In this document: positions 34,601 through 45,400 of the stretch, piece by piece | Layout: each line of letters starts with the position of its first letter | Numbering within the stretch: position 1 is the first letter of the stretch | NCBI GenBank assembly: GCA_002794785.1 | Contig: NBBA01000001.1 | Coordinates: 1,922,001 to 1,986,000 of the forward strand | Length of the DNA stretch: 64,000 nt | Source: Coniferiporia sulphurascens | Lineage: Eukaryota; Basidiomycota; Agaricomycetes; Hymenochaetales; Hymenochaetaceae | Reading direction: 5' to 3' | Notes under the pieces: model-generated | What the model was told of the DNA's origin: nothing | The model's input: the letters and a program-made list of their open reading frames with translations, nothing else | Databases searched by the model: none | Made by a program: the position numbers and the translations under genes

Positions 34601-35445
34601 GATATGGCCGCGACCATAGTCACGGTGCCTCCTCTGCTACCTCGGAACAGAGCTCAATCCGGAGCTCCTCTCGCGCCTCAGTTATAGCTCCTGGTGATCC
34701 CAACGTAATCGCGGATTTGACGAGGACAGTGACTGCTGGAGAGTTGACTCTTGCCATGAGGTCCGGAATAAGTCTCGACAGCATGCCTCCCAGGGAGGTT
34801 AGGCCTAATAATTTCATTATGCTTCGTATTGACTTATACAAACGTATCAGGGAAGGAGAATACGCGAATCCGAAAAGGCATCCGTGTTGACCACGAGGAG
34901 GGGTGCAGCAGCAAGGTCGACTACCGTACCTCTCGTTGAGTTCGATTCGCCTTTCGCCTCGGAGCCGCTCGTCGATACGGCAGATCGTCCCGGCACGCCT
35001 CCTGCATCTAGTCCATACGTCTCCGCCAGCGCATCGCTACGTACAACGCCCGAACCTGAGCCTAACTTCGAGGAGATGTGGTCCGTGCTAACTATAAACG
35101 AGGGCGCATTTAGTGCTCGAGGGTGGTGTGATGATCCTATGGATATTGCAGTGAGGCGGTTGCAGAGCATAGGATTGTGGATGGACGTTGTTCCTGCGGA
35201 CGTTCCTCCTTTCGAAGGTACCCTGCCTTGTTTTCTCCTTCTAAAGCCATCACTGGATTCTGACCTGTTTCATCGTCCCAGGTGATTTGAAGATCTTGCT
35301 TCGCACATTACCTTCGGAAAGGCATAACTCGCATATACCGAGTGCACTCTTGCGCCTGCACGAAGAAGGCGACGGAAGCTGCCTGTGGCAGGTCAGGTGC
35401 ATTGATGCTGAACTGGGATCGAAGGTGAAAGGCTTGATGAGGTAG
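31619..35445 (+). CDS. Adaptin large subunit, AP-4 epsilon-like
   Basis: Armadillo-repeat large chain of a vesicle adaptor complex. Start ATG at 31619 (MDVPFNKSGAS). The first exons give ELLLQEVERIRTRI, KLRKDLIVLLYC, and after an intron YVGYLF, HELELMLVNTVRKDL, ALEYLISSP and ELLSHPS. Later exons contain SVRIKILAMHALCSLS, ELLPSLFSILRRAVKHNY, AIILECFRLLGRFP, FLSCLACLDPVLWAG and WEVERVLSSLES. The C-terminal third is Ser/Pro-rich hinge (about 34490-35070). A short globular end (VRRLQSIGLWMDVVPADVP, DLKILLRTLPS) follows, stop at 35443-35445. The GYL...HELLLLLVNT pattern fits epsilon better than gamma or alpha adaptins. A divergent AP-1 or AP-2 large chain remains possible. Many introns; joins near 33740, 34200 and 34880 are uncertain. 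Confidence 0.65.
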
Positions 35446-35961
35446 ATGTCCTCTAGTGCTCGCAGATGGCATGACGTCTCCCCCCATTAGAACCGCGACG
35501 CTTCGTGCAGTTCGCATATTTCGTGTAAGACGAACCTTCTGGATGACAATTTACTTGAAATGGACACCCGGGGTGTGGTGATTATATATAGTGCATCCAG
35601 CATCAACGATCAGAGTTACACCTCGTCCCGCTATAGCAAGGTATTTAAAAATATACACATCACATGAGTGCCTCATGTGCGCCGTGCGGAGAGTCTTCAT
35701 GAATTCCAAATTTGTTTCGCACGCTGCTTTTGAAGGTCTGATTCCGATGCTGTGGTTTTGCAACCGAGTCTCCTTCGAGACTCACCCGATTGTTCATTGC
35801 CGGGTCACTATAAGCTGAGCTAGCAACCTCGAGCGGTGACATTCTAGCATTCGACATACATCAGCGCACTTCAACAAAGGCTGTAGCCTTAGCCTCAGAC
35901 ACGAGAGGGCTAGTCTAGCCGCACACTTACTTTCGTTACTACTAGTGTTGTGGCCCTCATC
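35446..35961. other. Adaptin 3' flank / NYN gene promoter
   Basis: No gene recognised in this 516-bp stretch. Confidence 0.4.
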
Positions 35962-38115
35962 ATGCCTCGAGTCGGTGTTTTCTGGGATTATGGTGAGCTT
36001 TTCAACTAGAGCTCCTATCCCTTCTGATCAGAAAAACTTCAGAGAATTGCAAGCCACCCCCGAAGATGTCGGGATATACGGTAGTAGAAAAGATTCGCCA
36101 GGTTGTGTTACCTTTTGGAGGCGTTTCGCTGTTCAAGGCATATATGGATGTCAACTCTAAGGCTGCAGAGGTAAATCGGCAGGAGGAAATACAGTATTCG
36201 GGCAAGTACGGCCTACTCCCGAACCCCAGGGTATCAATTTTGCTCAATCAGTCCGTCTTTGATTTTCTTCCGTCAGGGGTGTCTTTAGTACACACGCCCC
36301 TCAGTGCGAAAAAGGAGGTGACCGATAAAATACTGCTAGGTACAGTGAATTTACGACTCAATTAAGATTCGTACACATCGTGTTTATCCTTGTTTAGTCG
36401 ATCTTTTGGTTTTCGCCTTCGAAAACCAAGGACCTACGACCATCATATTAATCACCGCTGATCGCGATGTCACTTATGCATTGTCAGTTCTTCGATTAAG
36501 GGGACATCAAGTTGTCGTGATATCTCCAGCCGAAAGTGCTTACTGTCAAGGCGACGCGAACTACCCATTAAGTACCTGTTTGGACTGGAAGCTAGATGTT
36601 TTCGAAAGCGATGATCCGGCTGCTAAAACTCGGTGTCTGTCCGCGAAGGAGCATTCATGGAGAACGGTAGCGGAGGGCTGTGCTCGTGCACAGCCCGCCG
36701 AGTCAGCAAGTGCCGAAAATTCAGTTTGTTCTCGGACAAACTCGACGAATAAGGGCGGCCTTTACTTAGACTCAGGATCAGGACCTTCGACGGGAGGGAA
36801 GGTCTACCACAGCCGAAGCTCCCATATACAAACCACCCGCGTATACTCTGACACGGAGCCGGCCTCTCATGATGAAGCCGGCTTTCGCGCAGATATTGAG
36901 AATCCATTTATACTCAGGCAAAACGGCAATCCCGCGGACGGCAAGACTTGGGGGGAACCATATCATGCAAATGTGGGGATTGGTTTTCCTGGTGTATCCA
37001 AAGGCGAAAAGGACGCTCTTGAGGATCAAGGAAACCGGAGTCTTGATATTGAGGAGACTGTCAACTTCGAGGGACTGAATGTCCGCGGGGATGGAACGAA
37101 TGTCACAGATTCAGATGTCCATGTTCCTTCCATCGGCATCCTCTCTGCCGTGGAGGAGTCCGTCCACGAATCTTCAGACGCCGATAGTTTGAATATGGCC
37201 GAAACCGTACCTGCTTCACCTGAGGAGAGGTTCAAAGTTTTGATCGAAGTACTCATGAATCAGCAGAAGCGCGGCTACTCATTTACTTCGAGCGTAGATT
37301 TGGACCCCCTTCTCCTACGGGCAGATCCCAAGGTGTATGAGGGCGCGGGGGTGAGCGGACTAAAAGAATACCTCAAGCTCGCACGGCAGGAGAACGTTGT
37401 GTTCTTCTCTGGAAAGATCAAACGGTCCCAGGAGACCTATGTCTTCCTCCGCTGGCAGCAGACATCAGACGCTGCCCGACAAATGCATTTTGCGCCACTT
37501 CTAAACGTGTTAAAAGTATGGGCCGGCTCCGGGTGCAAGCAGGTCCCTTTTGGGTTATTAGAGCGACATATCGACGGTCTGAATCCTGATGCCGTCGTTA
37601 AAGCGGGCGCAATAGACTTCAAACATTACGTTCTGCTCGCGGTTAGCGCTGGCCTCGTGAGAGTCGACCTTCCAGCCCTTTCGTGGGTCGAATTTGTTCG
37701 CCGGCCAAGCGCCTCCAATCTGGCTGGGACTTCGCCTTCGCAATCCCCCGCACGGACAGATTCAAGCACCGAGACGGCTAGTGTTCGGTCGGTCCAAACC
37801 GCGCCGACGGTCCATTCATCCGTGTCCTCGTCGACGCTCTCCAAGACCTCTCGCAAAGCCTACTCGAATTTTGCCACGCTCGTGGACGTGCTGAGGGAGG
37901 AGCGCGAACGCGGTGTGTACGAGGTCAAACGCTGGGCGCTCTCAGGGGTGCTTTTGAATCGCGATCCTCAAATTTATCGTCGCATGGGTATTGAGACGAG
38001 CAGCAAGATCAAGGGCTATGTCGCCAAAGCCCTTGCTGCCGGAATCGTTGTACTTGGCGAAGGGGGGAAAGGCGGCAAGAAAGTAATGGTGCAACTTCAT
38101 CCGGATTATTACTGA
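35962..38115 (+). CDS. NYN-domain RNase-like protein with OST-HTH (LOTUS)-type repeats
   Basis: Start ATG at 35962: MPRVGVFWDYENCKPPPKMSG across an intron at about 35995-36042, the N-terminal strand and first acidic residues of a PIN-like NYN domain. It continues IRQVVLPFGGVSLFKAYMD, then VDLLVFAFEN (second acidic site) after an intron at about 36342-36398, and IILITADRDVTYALSVLRLRG. This resembles limkain-b1/MARF1 NYN domains. After a disordered linker come three related winged-helix-like segments: residues encoded near 37210-37450, 37480-37690 and 37860-38112. Each carries an (F/R)xxLxxVL start and a GxxxxKxYVxxA-like core, as in OST-HTH domains. Stop at 38113-38115. Probably an RNA-binding nuclease or its regulator. 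Confidence 0.8.
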
Positions 38116-38280
38116 TGCAGATATCTCTTAATAGCACATGCCACAGGCACCAGCGCCGGTCGTTTGTGCTGCCTTGTACCACATATGTAGTTCGTATACA
38201 GTCTAGAAGAGGTTTTTTTTTATTTATTTTTTAAATGCATTTCTATAGCGTGTCATGACTATGTAGTACAAAATACGCTC

Positions 38281-38300
38281 CAGGGGCCTTTAGGCCCCTG
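38281..38300. repeat. Perfect hairpin in the LINE 3' UTR
   Basis: CAGGGGCCT and AGGCCCCTG are exact reverse complements with a 2-nt loop, about 50 nt before the A-rich tail of the element. Many LINEs use a 3' stem-loop as the recognition site of their reverse transcriptase. Confidence 0.7.
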
Positions 38301-38409
38301 TATTGAGTGAGATGGTAATTGGTATAGAGAGCACAATAGTAGTGGGATGCCAGAAGCAGAGAGTGGAGCTGTCATAAGGCAGCGGCTAAAGGAAAGTGTG
38401 GTTTTCTGC

Positions 38410-38967
38410 CTAGTTGCCCTGAGCAAAACCTCGGTCAGAAATGTGTACCACTGTAGGGCCACCTGGGTCAAAGATGAGGATGGGCTCCGCCTCAAAGGTG
38501 GGGTGAGAGTCGAGAAAGGCAGTGAGGAGAGGGAGGCCCACCTTGGAGAACCAATCGGCTTCCGAAGAGGGTAAAGGAGTTTTCCACACTGCATGGCGGG
38601 CAGTGAGGGTGTGGGGGCATGCGAGCAAGAGATGGGCTCGTGTCTCAGGGATGCAGCAGAGGGGGCAGAGGGGATCGCGTCCCGGAATACGTCCAAAGTA
38701 CACACCAAAACCGGCGTGACCTAGGAGTGTCCGGAAAACTTTGCACTTAGTGCAGCGACCCAGTTTGAGGTTCTGCATTAGGGCAGACGGCTTGGTGGAG
38801 GGGGTCAGAGTGGTGCCCATGGAATGGGCATCCGATGTCCCTTTGAGTTTGCGACAGGACAAAGTCCAGTCATTCTTCCATTTAGTGAGTGCTGTGGAGG
38901 AGGCAGTTTCCCGGAGGAAACGGATGGTGGGCGGGAACGGGGAGGCGCCCGGGGGGGGTGGTCCGCG
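38410..38967 (-). pseudogene. LINE ORF2 C-terminal fragment (zinc-knuckle region)
   Basis: The frame is open from the truncation point to the stop at 38412-38410. It contains RFLRETASSTALTKWKNDW, a segment ending LGHAGFGVYFGRIPG, and the Cys/His motif CPLC...ETRAHLLLACP that closes many Tad1-type and related fungal LINE reverse transcriptases. The reverse transcriptase and endonuclease parts are absent, so the fragment cannot be active. No internal stop or frameshift is seen, which suggests a recent insertion. Confidence 0.8.
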
Positions 38968-38980
38968 AGTCTAGAAGAGG

Positions 38981-39307
38981 ATGTCCTACACAATTAAAGG
39001 CAAAAATGATCGACAGGACCTAATTTGAGATGCGATAGAAATGCGATATCCTTATTAGAAGTACATGAGATAGTAGTCAACATATTACGATGATTCAATT
39101 CAATGAGAGTGGTATTGATAAAAATGTGATCCGCGCATAAACAAAGAAACTGGTAACGAAAATTCAATGAGAGAGTCCGACAGTGTCCAGTAGCAAACCG
39201 AGAAAGAAAATAAAACAAGTACAGATGAAGGAGCGAACAAGTCCTGGATAGTGCGGTGTAGTCATAGATTAAACTGGTTTTTTTTCGCTTGTACTAACGT
39301 CCCCACC
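38981..39307. other. Protease gene 3' flank
   Basis: AT-rich, between the right copy of the LINE target-site duplication and the stop codon of the minus-strand protease. No gene seen. Confidence 0.4.
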
Positions 39308-41856
39308 TTATGATGGTAAATCATCGGCACTGATGACGCGGGACATCATGCTTGGTGAACGTGGCCCCGATGATGGACGCCCAGACCGCGGTCGTGCTCG
39401 AGGGACGGTCGAAGAACTGCTAATACTTGCGGTACTAAGGTGCGACCTCCGCGTAACCAGGGTGGGGTCGTCGTCGTTGAAGCTCCCGCGTCGCCCAGCT
39501 CCAACCATGCCCGCCGCTACCCCAAACTCATCAACATCACGGGGTGACTGCCCGTCAAGGAGGGGTACGGACGGCGCAGAACGTGCAGACTGCACGGACG
39601 AGCTGCTGTAGGAGCGCTCGTGTGCAGGTGGCCGCCATTCTCCGTGTAGTGCGGGCTGGTACTCCGAGTACGAATCAATCCATGACGAATGCGGCTCCCA
39701 GTTCGCATCACCGATTACCGCCTCCGCACTCGGCTCCGTGTCCTCGAGCTTCTTGCTCTGCCGGAAGCCAAACTCGTCCCCAATGACACTAGAGGCTCTA
39801 GTACGCTCGTATTTCGCATCGAGCCTCGCAAGCGGGTCGTTCGCCGGATTGCGTAAGGTTCGTTGCGTGTCCTCCGACGGTACCTGGCTGCTTGAACGGA
39901 ACTGCGGGATACCCCGATAATCCGTGAGCGCATAGATCTCCTTGCCATCCACCTTCTGATCTCCACCGTGCGTTACGCTAGAAGTATCGTTGCCCCTGAG
40001 CCGCCGGCGAAGAAGGAACCAACGGGCAAAGAAAAGTGCCGCACACAGGGCAATGAAGCCAAGTAAGCCGAAGAGAACCTTCAGGCCAACCGACAGACCA
40101 TGACCTGACGTATTGTTCGACTGATTGCTAGCATTATTCCCGTCCAACGGTTGGTTCTGCACACGCACTCTATTAAACTCCTCCATGGCCGTTGTAGGGT
40201 CAGTCAAATTGAGTAAACCGAGGCGCGGCGCAATATCGCTCCTCTTCGTGTTTCCTACTATTCCCCCAGAAGCGATCGCCTCGTACGCCATCACAGTGTA
40301 CACGTTACGAAGGAATGGCACACCAAGAATAATGTCACCGACACTGTTTGCCGCATCGAGCACGTTGCTTTGCTGGAAAAGGCCGGTGCACGTAGAGCTG
40401 CTTGTGTCTGTATTCGAAATTGCGCTCAAATCAAGTGGATGAAGGGGTATCTCGGTTCGGTCATCAAGCGTTACGGTCATATTAAGTGGTGTTGTGCATG
40501 GAACATAGTCTATATAGCTTTTGCATTAGCAACCGATCAGGTACGCGTAGCTACAATTAAACAGCTTACAGTTGCCATCGCTGGCTGGCCCTATTCCCAA
40601 AGCCCCCCAAACGGCATTAGCAATTGCGGGCGTAGAAATTATGTATGGCACCCCGGTGTCAAGAACCGCCTCAGGAAATACATTTCCGGATACGCTCCGC
40701 CCGATATCGATTTGGTTCGCTACCCCGTTCACATAAACGGTCAAGCCACGTAACTCGACCTTCCAAAAATGCACGCCGTTGGCCTCCGAGAGGGGTGTCG
40801 AGTACGTTACATTTGAGGGGTTAATACTCGGTCCCTCCGGTAGAAGATCGTCCGACGGGTGGCGTCCGATGCCTAATACAGAGGGAATGCGCGAGGAGCC
40901 TGGCCGTTCAAGAAGGACAGAGAAAAAGAATTGCGATGGGGCCAGGCCGGCTGGTGAAATACCAAAAATATTGGAGGAGACGGCGGCGCCATCCGGGACA
41001 TTGCCTGTCACGGGGGGAATGTTTTGTGCAATTACGGAGTCGAGGGGGAGGGCAAGGCCCAAAATGCCCGAGTACCCGGGCTGAAGCGCTTCATTCACGA
41101 CGGTATTGGCCGCAGCTTTCAGACAATGATAAAATTCGTTCCCGTTTAATAATGAAGCGTACATTGCGACAACGCAGACAAATGTGCTCACCGAGCGCCT
41201 GATTATCGATCTCGTAGCCGCCGAGAACGAATTTGTCCCATACAATCGGACCGTCCACCTCCCCACTCAGATACGTAATTTGAAAATCTTTCTGTGAATT
41301 GGTCGACGACGAAGGGTTGTAGAGCTTAGCCTTGTTGTTCGTGCACGCCTGCGAGCCGCACGAATTGGAAGCAAGCCACTGCAGCGGGCGGACTTAGCTT
41401 CGGCGTGCGGGAGAGATATAAATGTATATATGACACGCACGAGGTCCGCAGATCCAGTATCGACCTGGATTTGTAGGGATTGGCCGGAATCGCCAACAGT
41501 CACAGGGACCGTGTAGATCCTTGAGTTCGCCACAAACGCGCTCAGCATAGTCGCGATGGGCAGTCTCCAAGAGCTGGCGAAACCGTAAGCCCGGAGGCAC
41601 AAAAGAACACTCACGCGCTGTAGATCCCATCGCCAACAAGGGACATGCTCAGGACAATTCCGTCGCTGCCCCCGGCGCCTTCGTCGCGCCTTGAGTTCCG
41701 ATGCCTCTCACCCTCCGGGTACATTCGTTCCGCCTCCAGAGTCATAAGTGCGACGGAGTCATCTGGGGGTCTCTGGTAGGGCCTTCGAGCAGACACGCCC
41801 ATGCAGACGGGGCAGAAGGTGCGGATAGAGTAGAAGTCAGGGGAGCCAGAAGGCAA
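39308..41856 (-). CDS. Pepsin-type (A1) aspartic protease with C-terminal membrane anchor and long cytoplasmic tail
   Basis: Catalytic motif 1 VDTGSADL is at 41463-41443 and motif 2 LDTGVPY at about 40666-40643. Between them are SNSCGSQAC, DGPIVWDKFVLGGYEI and YSGILGLALP. After motif 2 an exon gives DIILGVPFLRNVYTVMAY, the pepsin C-lobe signature. A hydrophobic helix (LKVLFGLLGFIALCAALFF, about 40078-40022) is followed by RRRLRG. A Ser-rich tail of over 200 residues then runs to the stop at 39310-39308. The 5' end is uncertain: the exon at 41856-41611 (LSMSLVGDGIYSA) is in frame, but I cannot see the signal peptide. It may lie in an upstream exon within 41870-42110. Confidence 0.85.
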
Positions 41857-42425
41857 ATGTAGACCGGGTGCTATAAATGCGGAGGGTCGAAGGGGACTAG
41901 CTGTTGTAAGTAGAGATGGAAAAGGCGTAGATGGTGGTCGTCAGAGTCGTGGCGGCTTCGCGGAAAGGGGGAAAGGAAAGGGGAAGACCGTGGACCAGAC
42001 GGCGGGGGAGGAAAGAGGGGCAGGGTTTTGAACGAGAGGCGGGCGCGTAAAGAGACTCGGAGAATGAGAAATAGTTGAGTGACCATCAGGGCTTGCACTC
42101 TCACCTGCCCGCTACGCCGTCCTTACATTATTTCCACTTCCGGACTAGTCACTCCCGGCCGACTTCCACCCATCTTTCCTTTCCATTCAGAATACGGAAA
42201 AAGGAAAGAAAGAAATAGATATTCAAATGTGAACATGTGTGTATATACATGCAACCATCGTCCGCCAAGTAAATAGGAATTATAGTAGAGGGAAAGTAGT
42301 ACAACCTCCATTACCGCCTGAACCTTAAAGAGTCCAACAAGTTAAGATCGTATCGGAGGAACGCCACCTCCGCATCAGTCGCGGGGTCGCAAAGCAAAGA
42401 AACAAGCGACCCGGCCCAAGCACAT
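41857..42425. other. Protease upstream region / tricalbin 3' flank
   Basis: Probably holds the protease promoter and perhaps its missing first exon. A hydrophobic frame on the minus strand (42104-41871) begins with LMVTQLFLILRV, which could be a signal peptide, but it does not join cleanly by eye. Confidence 0.35.
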
Positions 42426-45400
42426 TTATTCGTCGGCTAGAGGCCGTCGCGAAAGAGAGAATCGGGAAGGCGAGCCGAATGGACTCCTGTTTAGGGATGT
42501 CATAGAGTTCGCCTTCGCCACTGGGCTTCCCAAGGCGTTAAATTGAAGCCGTAAAGTCAGAAGACCCGAACCCTCCCGAAGCTCGACTTGCACGTCTGCT
42601 CCGGCTGAATCCGCTTTTGGCTGTATATGGCGCCAAATCTATTTCGATAAACAACATAGTCAGACATCCCGTATCCGGAGGTTGGGCGAAACACGCACAT
42701 CTACATCGGCTTCGCCAATGGATTTGTCTTTGCCCAGAGTTTTATGATCGTAAACCTTGACGTTAATCTTCGGCGTTGAGGGTCCCGCAGGGAACGCGAA
42801 GGTCTCGTTCCTAATCATCGTGACACTGCATCAGTAACCAAGGTTAAATGGTTTCAATACATATGGAATCCGCACCATTCAGGCGCGACTGTCTTGCTCG
42901 CGTGTTTCGTCTTGTATTCTTTCTCGCCGACTCTCACAACGGCATATGGCTTTGGTGCATCACCGTCCGGCGAGGATAAGTCCTTTGCACTCAGGACTAG
43001 TACCTTCAGAGTGCCCGGCTCCCCTGGGAAGGGTACATCACTTGTATCCTCAGTGGTAGTACTGTCCACGACGAGCATATGCCCATTGGCCGATTCGCTC
43101 GTGCCAGTAGGTGCGGAAACCTGGGTTGACGGCGGGTCCACCGGAATTGCCGGCGCAGCTTTTGCGTGATCCTTTCCGAACACGCCCGTGACCTTGTTGC
43201 CGACCTTTTCGACACCGTGAAAAACGCCCTTTCCTGCCCCCAAAGGCAGTGCACCGATTTGTGTCATGGCGCGACCCGCGGATGAGAAAGTGCTGGTGTT
43301 CTTGCGCGCCTTGGCAATGATCTCCGGTGTAAACAACATACTGACACGAATCTCGCCCTGTTCGCCATGCTTTGCGGAGGAAAGATTGATGACACGTTCT
43401 GTGGCTACGAAGGGCTCGAGGTCTGCCAGTTCAATTTTTCCTATCCCAAGGGTTTTTGCCTGCTCGATTTGATTCCAATCAAACACCTCAAGCCAGAAAT
43501 CTGCTTTAACCCGGGAGGGCTAGAAAGGGAACGCAGTTCAATTTAAACCTTTGGCACTAAATCATCGCGGGAAAGCGCAACTTACCACCTGGACTGTGAA
43601 TGTTTCATTCCATTCCGGGGTCAGTGTTTTCTTTTTGGTCTGGGATTTGTACAGCTTCTGATCATTGAGCGTGAATACGACAAATGGATCCGATTTGCCT
43701 GCGATAAGCTGTTAAGAGGCTGCACGAAGGAACGAGTCAAACACAACTACCTCCACGGTCAACACCCCGAATATTGTGTCCTTCTTTAAGGTCAACTCGG
43801 AGCGTACCCATATCTATGCAAACCAGCCCATGTCAGTAACATTTCGAGGGCGCGAGAAACAAGATAAAACTTACTGTTAATACTCTCGCGCGGCTCGAGC
43901 GTAATGTCTATAGGCACGTAGCGTGCTTCGATCTCGACTGTTGAAGGTTTACCTCCATCCTGATCGGTGAGAGTAAACTTCGCTGGACCGCTCTGAGGGA
44001 TAATCAGTACGTTCCAGACCAAACAATCAGCAGAGGAGAAAGAAAGTACACACCAGAGCTTGTTCGAGGAACAACCGTGCGTCACATTTAAACTCGGAAA
44101 TAACGTCGTCCTTCTCGCCTTCTTCATTCTCATTAAGACGAAGCCACACGCGCCCGAAATCAAGCTCTTTGATGAAGCCCTCGCCAACGTGCTCCCACTG
44201 CGCATGCGTACTGCGGGCACGAACCGTGCTAAATGCCGGCCAGTATCCATCATCTAGCAAGACTTCCAGGCGACCCTTCGAGCTGAGCTGCCCACTACGA
44301 ACGTTAAAGACTATGATACCAGATTCTGCAATAAATCCAAGATAATTGAGGACGTTCATTTCGAGATTTTGCATCCGACAGGATGGACAACTTACGGTGT
44401 GTCATAAGTTCTTCAATAGTCATCTCGACACCGGGAGATGGAGGTGGACTGGACTCAGCGGTTTCCGCTGTACCGGTTGTACCTCCGGTTTTAGCCGTCT
44501 CAGTCGTATGATTACTATCAATCGACTTCTTGCTCTTGGTGTGCCTCGTGCTAGTCGGACTTGTGCTCTCCGGCGCTTCCGCTTCTTCAGTTGCCTCCCC
44601 CGTTGCTTTCGATGCGGTAACTCCGTCAGGAATATGCTCGGAGTCAAATTCCAAACCCATAAACCCTTCCTCCCTGCCCTCCTCCGCCTCGACGACCTGC
44701 TGAATTTCGTTTGCCGAAGACTCGAAAGACACGCCTCTGAGTGCAACAGCAGGAACAAACTCTGCGACATAATGCAGCTGGCCCTTGTACGCGTTGCCTT
44801 TGTCGAGTCGAATGGGGTCAGCGGCATTCTTCTTACCGGTGGACGCGAAGGGGAACTTCGGGTCGTCACTCTTTCTTGCCAGCTCGGAAACTCTAAGCTC
44901 GACACTGCCGAGCGAACGATCCTGTACAAGTCCTTAGCAAGGCTGCTTCCGTCCTGTTTCAATGACCTATACTTGCCTTGGTTAGATGCTGATAGTCCAT
45001 GCATTCAAGGAGCATGGTTTCCTTGAGGGAATGAACAGGAATGTAGATAATTTGATCCCACTCAGGGTTCAAGTCTAGAAAGATTCTTGAGCTTAATCAG
45101 GGTGGATAGCGACGGAGGCAACTTACTGTTATTTACAACTTCAGTCCTTCCCATTGTGACGTTGTTAACAAGCACACGAACGTACGGGTCGCTCTGCAGG
45201 TACGATATTAGTATGACTAGCACTGCCGACAAATACTTCACATCGTACCTTCCCGCCCAACGCTGCCTCGACATTCTTGACGTCCGTCGCCTTCTGCATG
45301 CAAAGCCTAACGATGCCTATCGGGGGTACGTATTGGTCTGCACTGTGCATGCTACCCGCCATGTTGAGTGGCTTCCACTCTGCACTCATGCGCACCCGGC

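Larger units (their letters stand above)
38200..38980 (-). mobile_element. 5'-truncated LINE (non-LTR retrotransposon) insertion with 13-bp target-site duplication
   Basis: The identical 13-mer AGTCTAGAAGAGG occurs at 38200-38212 and 38968-38980. The enclosed 755 bp (38213-38967) has, on its minus strand, an open frame for the C-terminal end of a LINE ORF2, a short 3' UTR and an A-rich tail (38232-38213, A8 interrupted by T). A perfect 9-bp hairpin (38281-38300) sits in the 3' UTR. A 5'-truncated copy with a tail and a TSD is the classic product of target-primed reverse transcription. It sits 85 bp past the NYN stop codon. Confidence 0.9.

Noticed and set aside
44420..45004. 194-codon minus-strand Ser/Arg-rich frame
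   Set aside because: It is an alternative frame of the tricalbin exons; the C2 reading is supported by homology.
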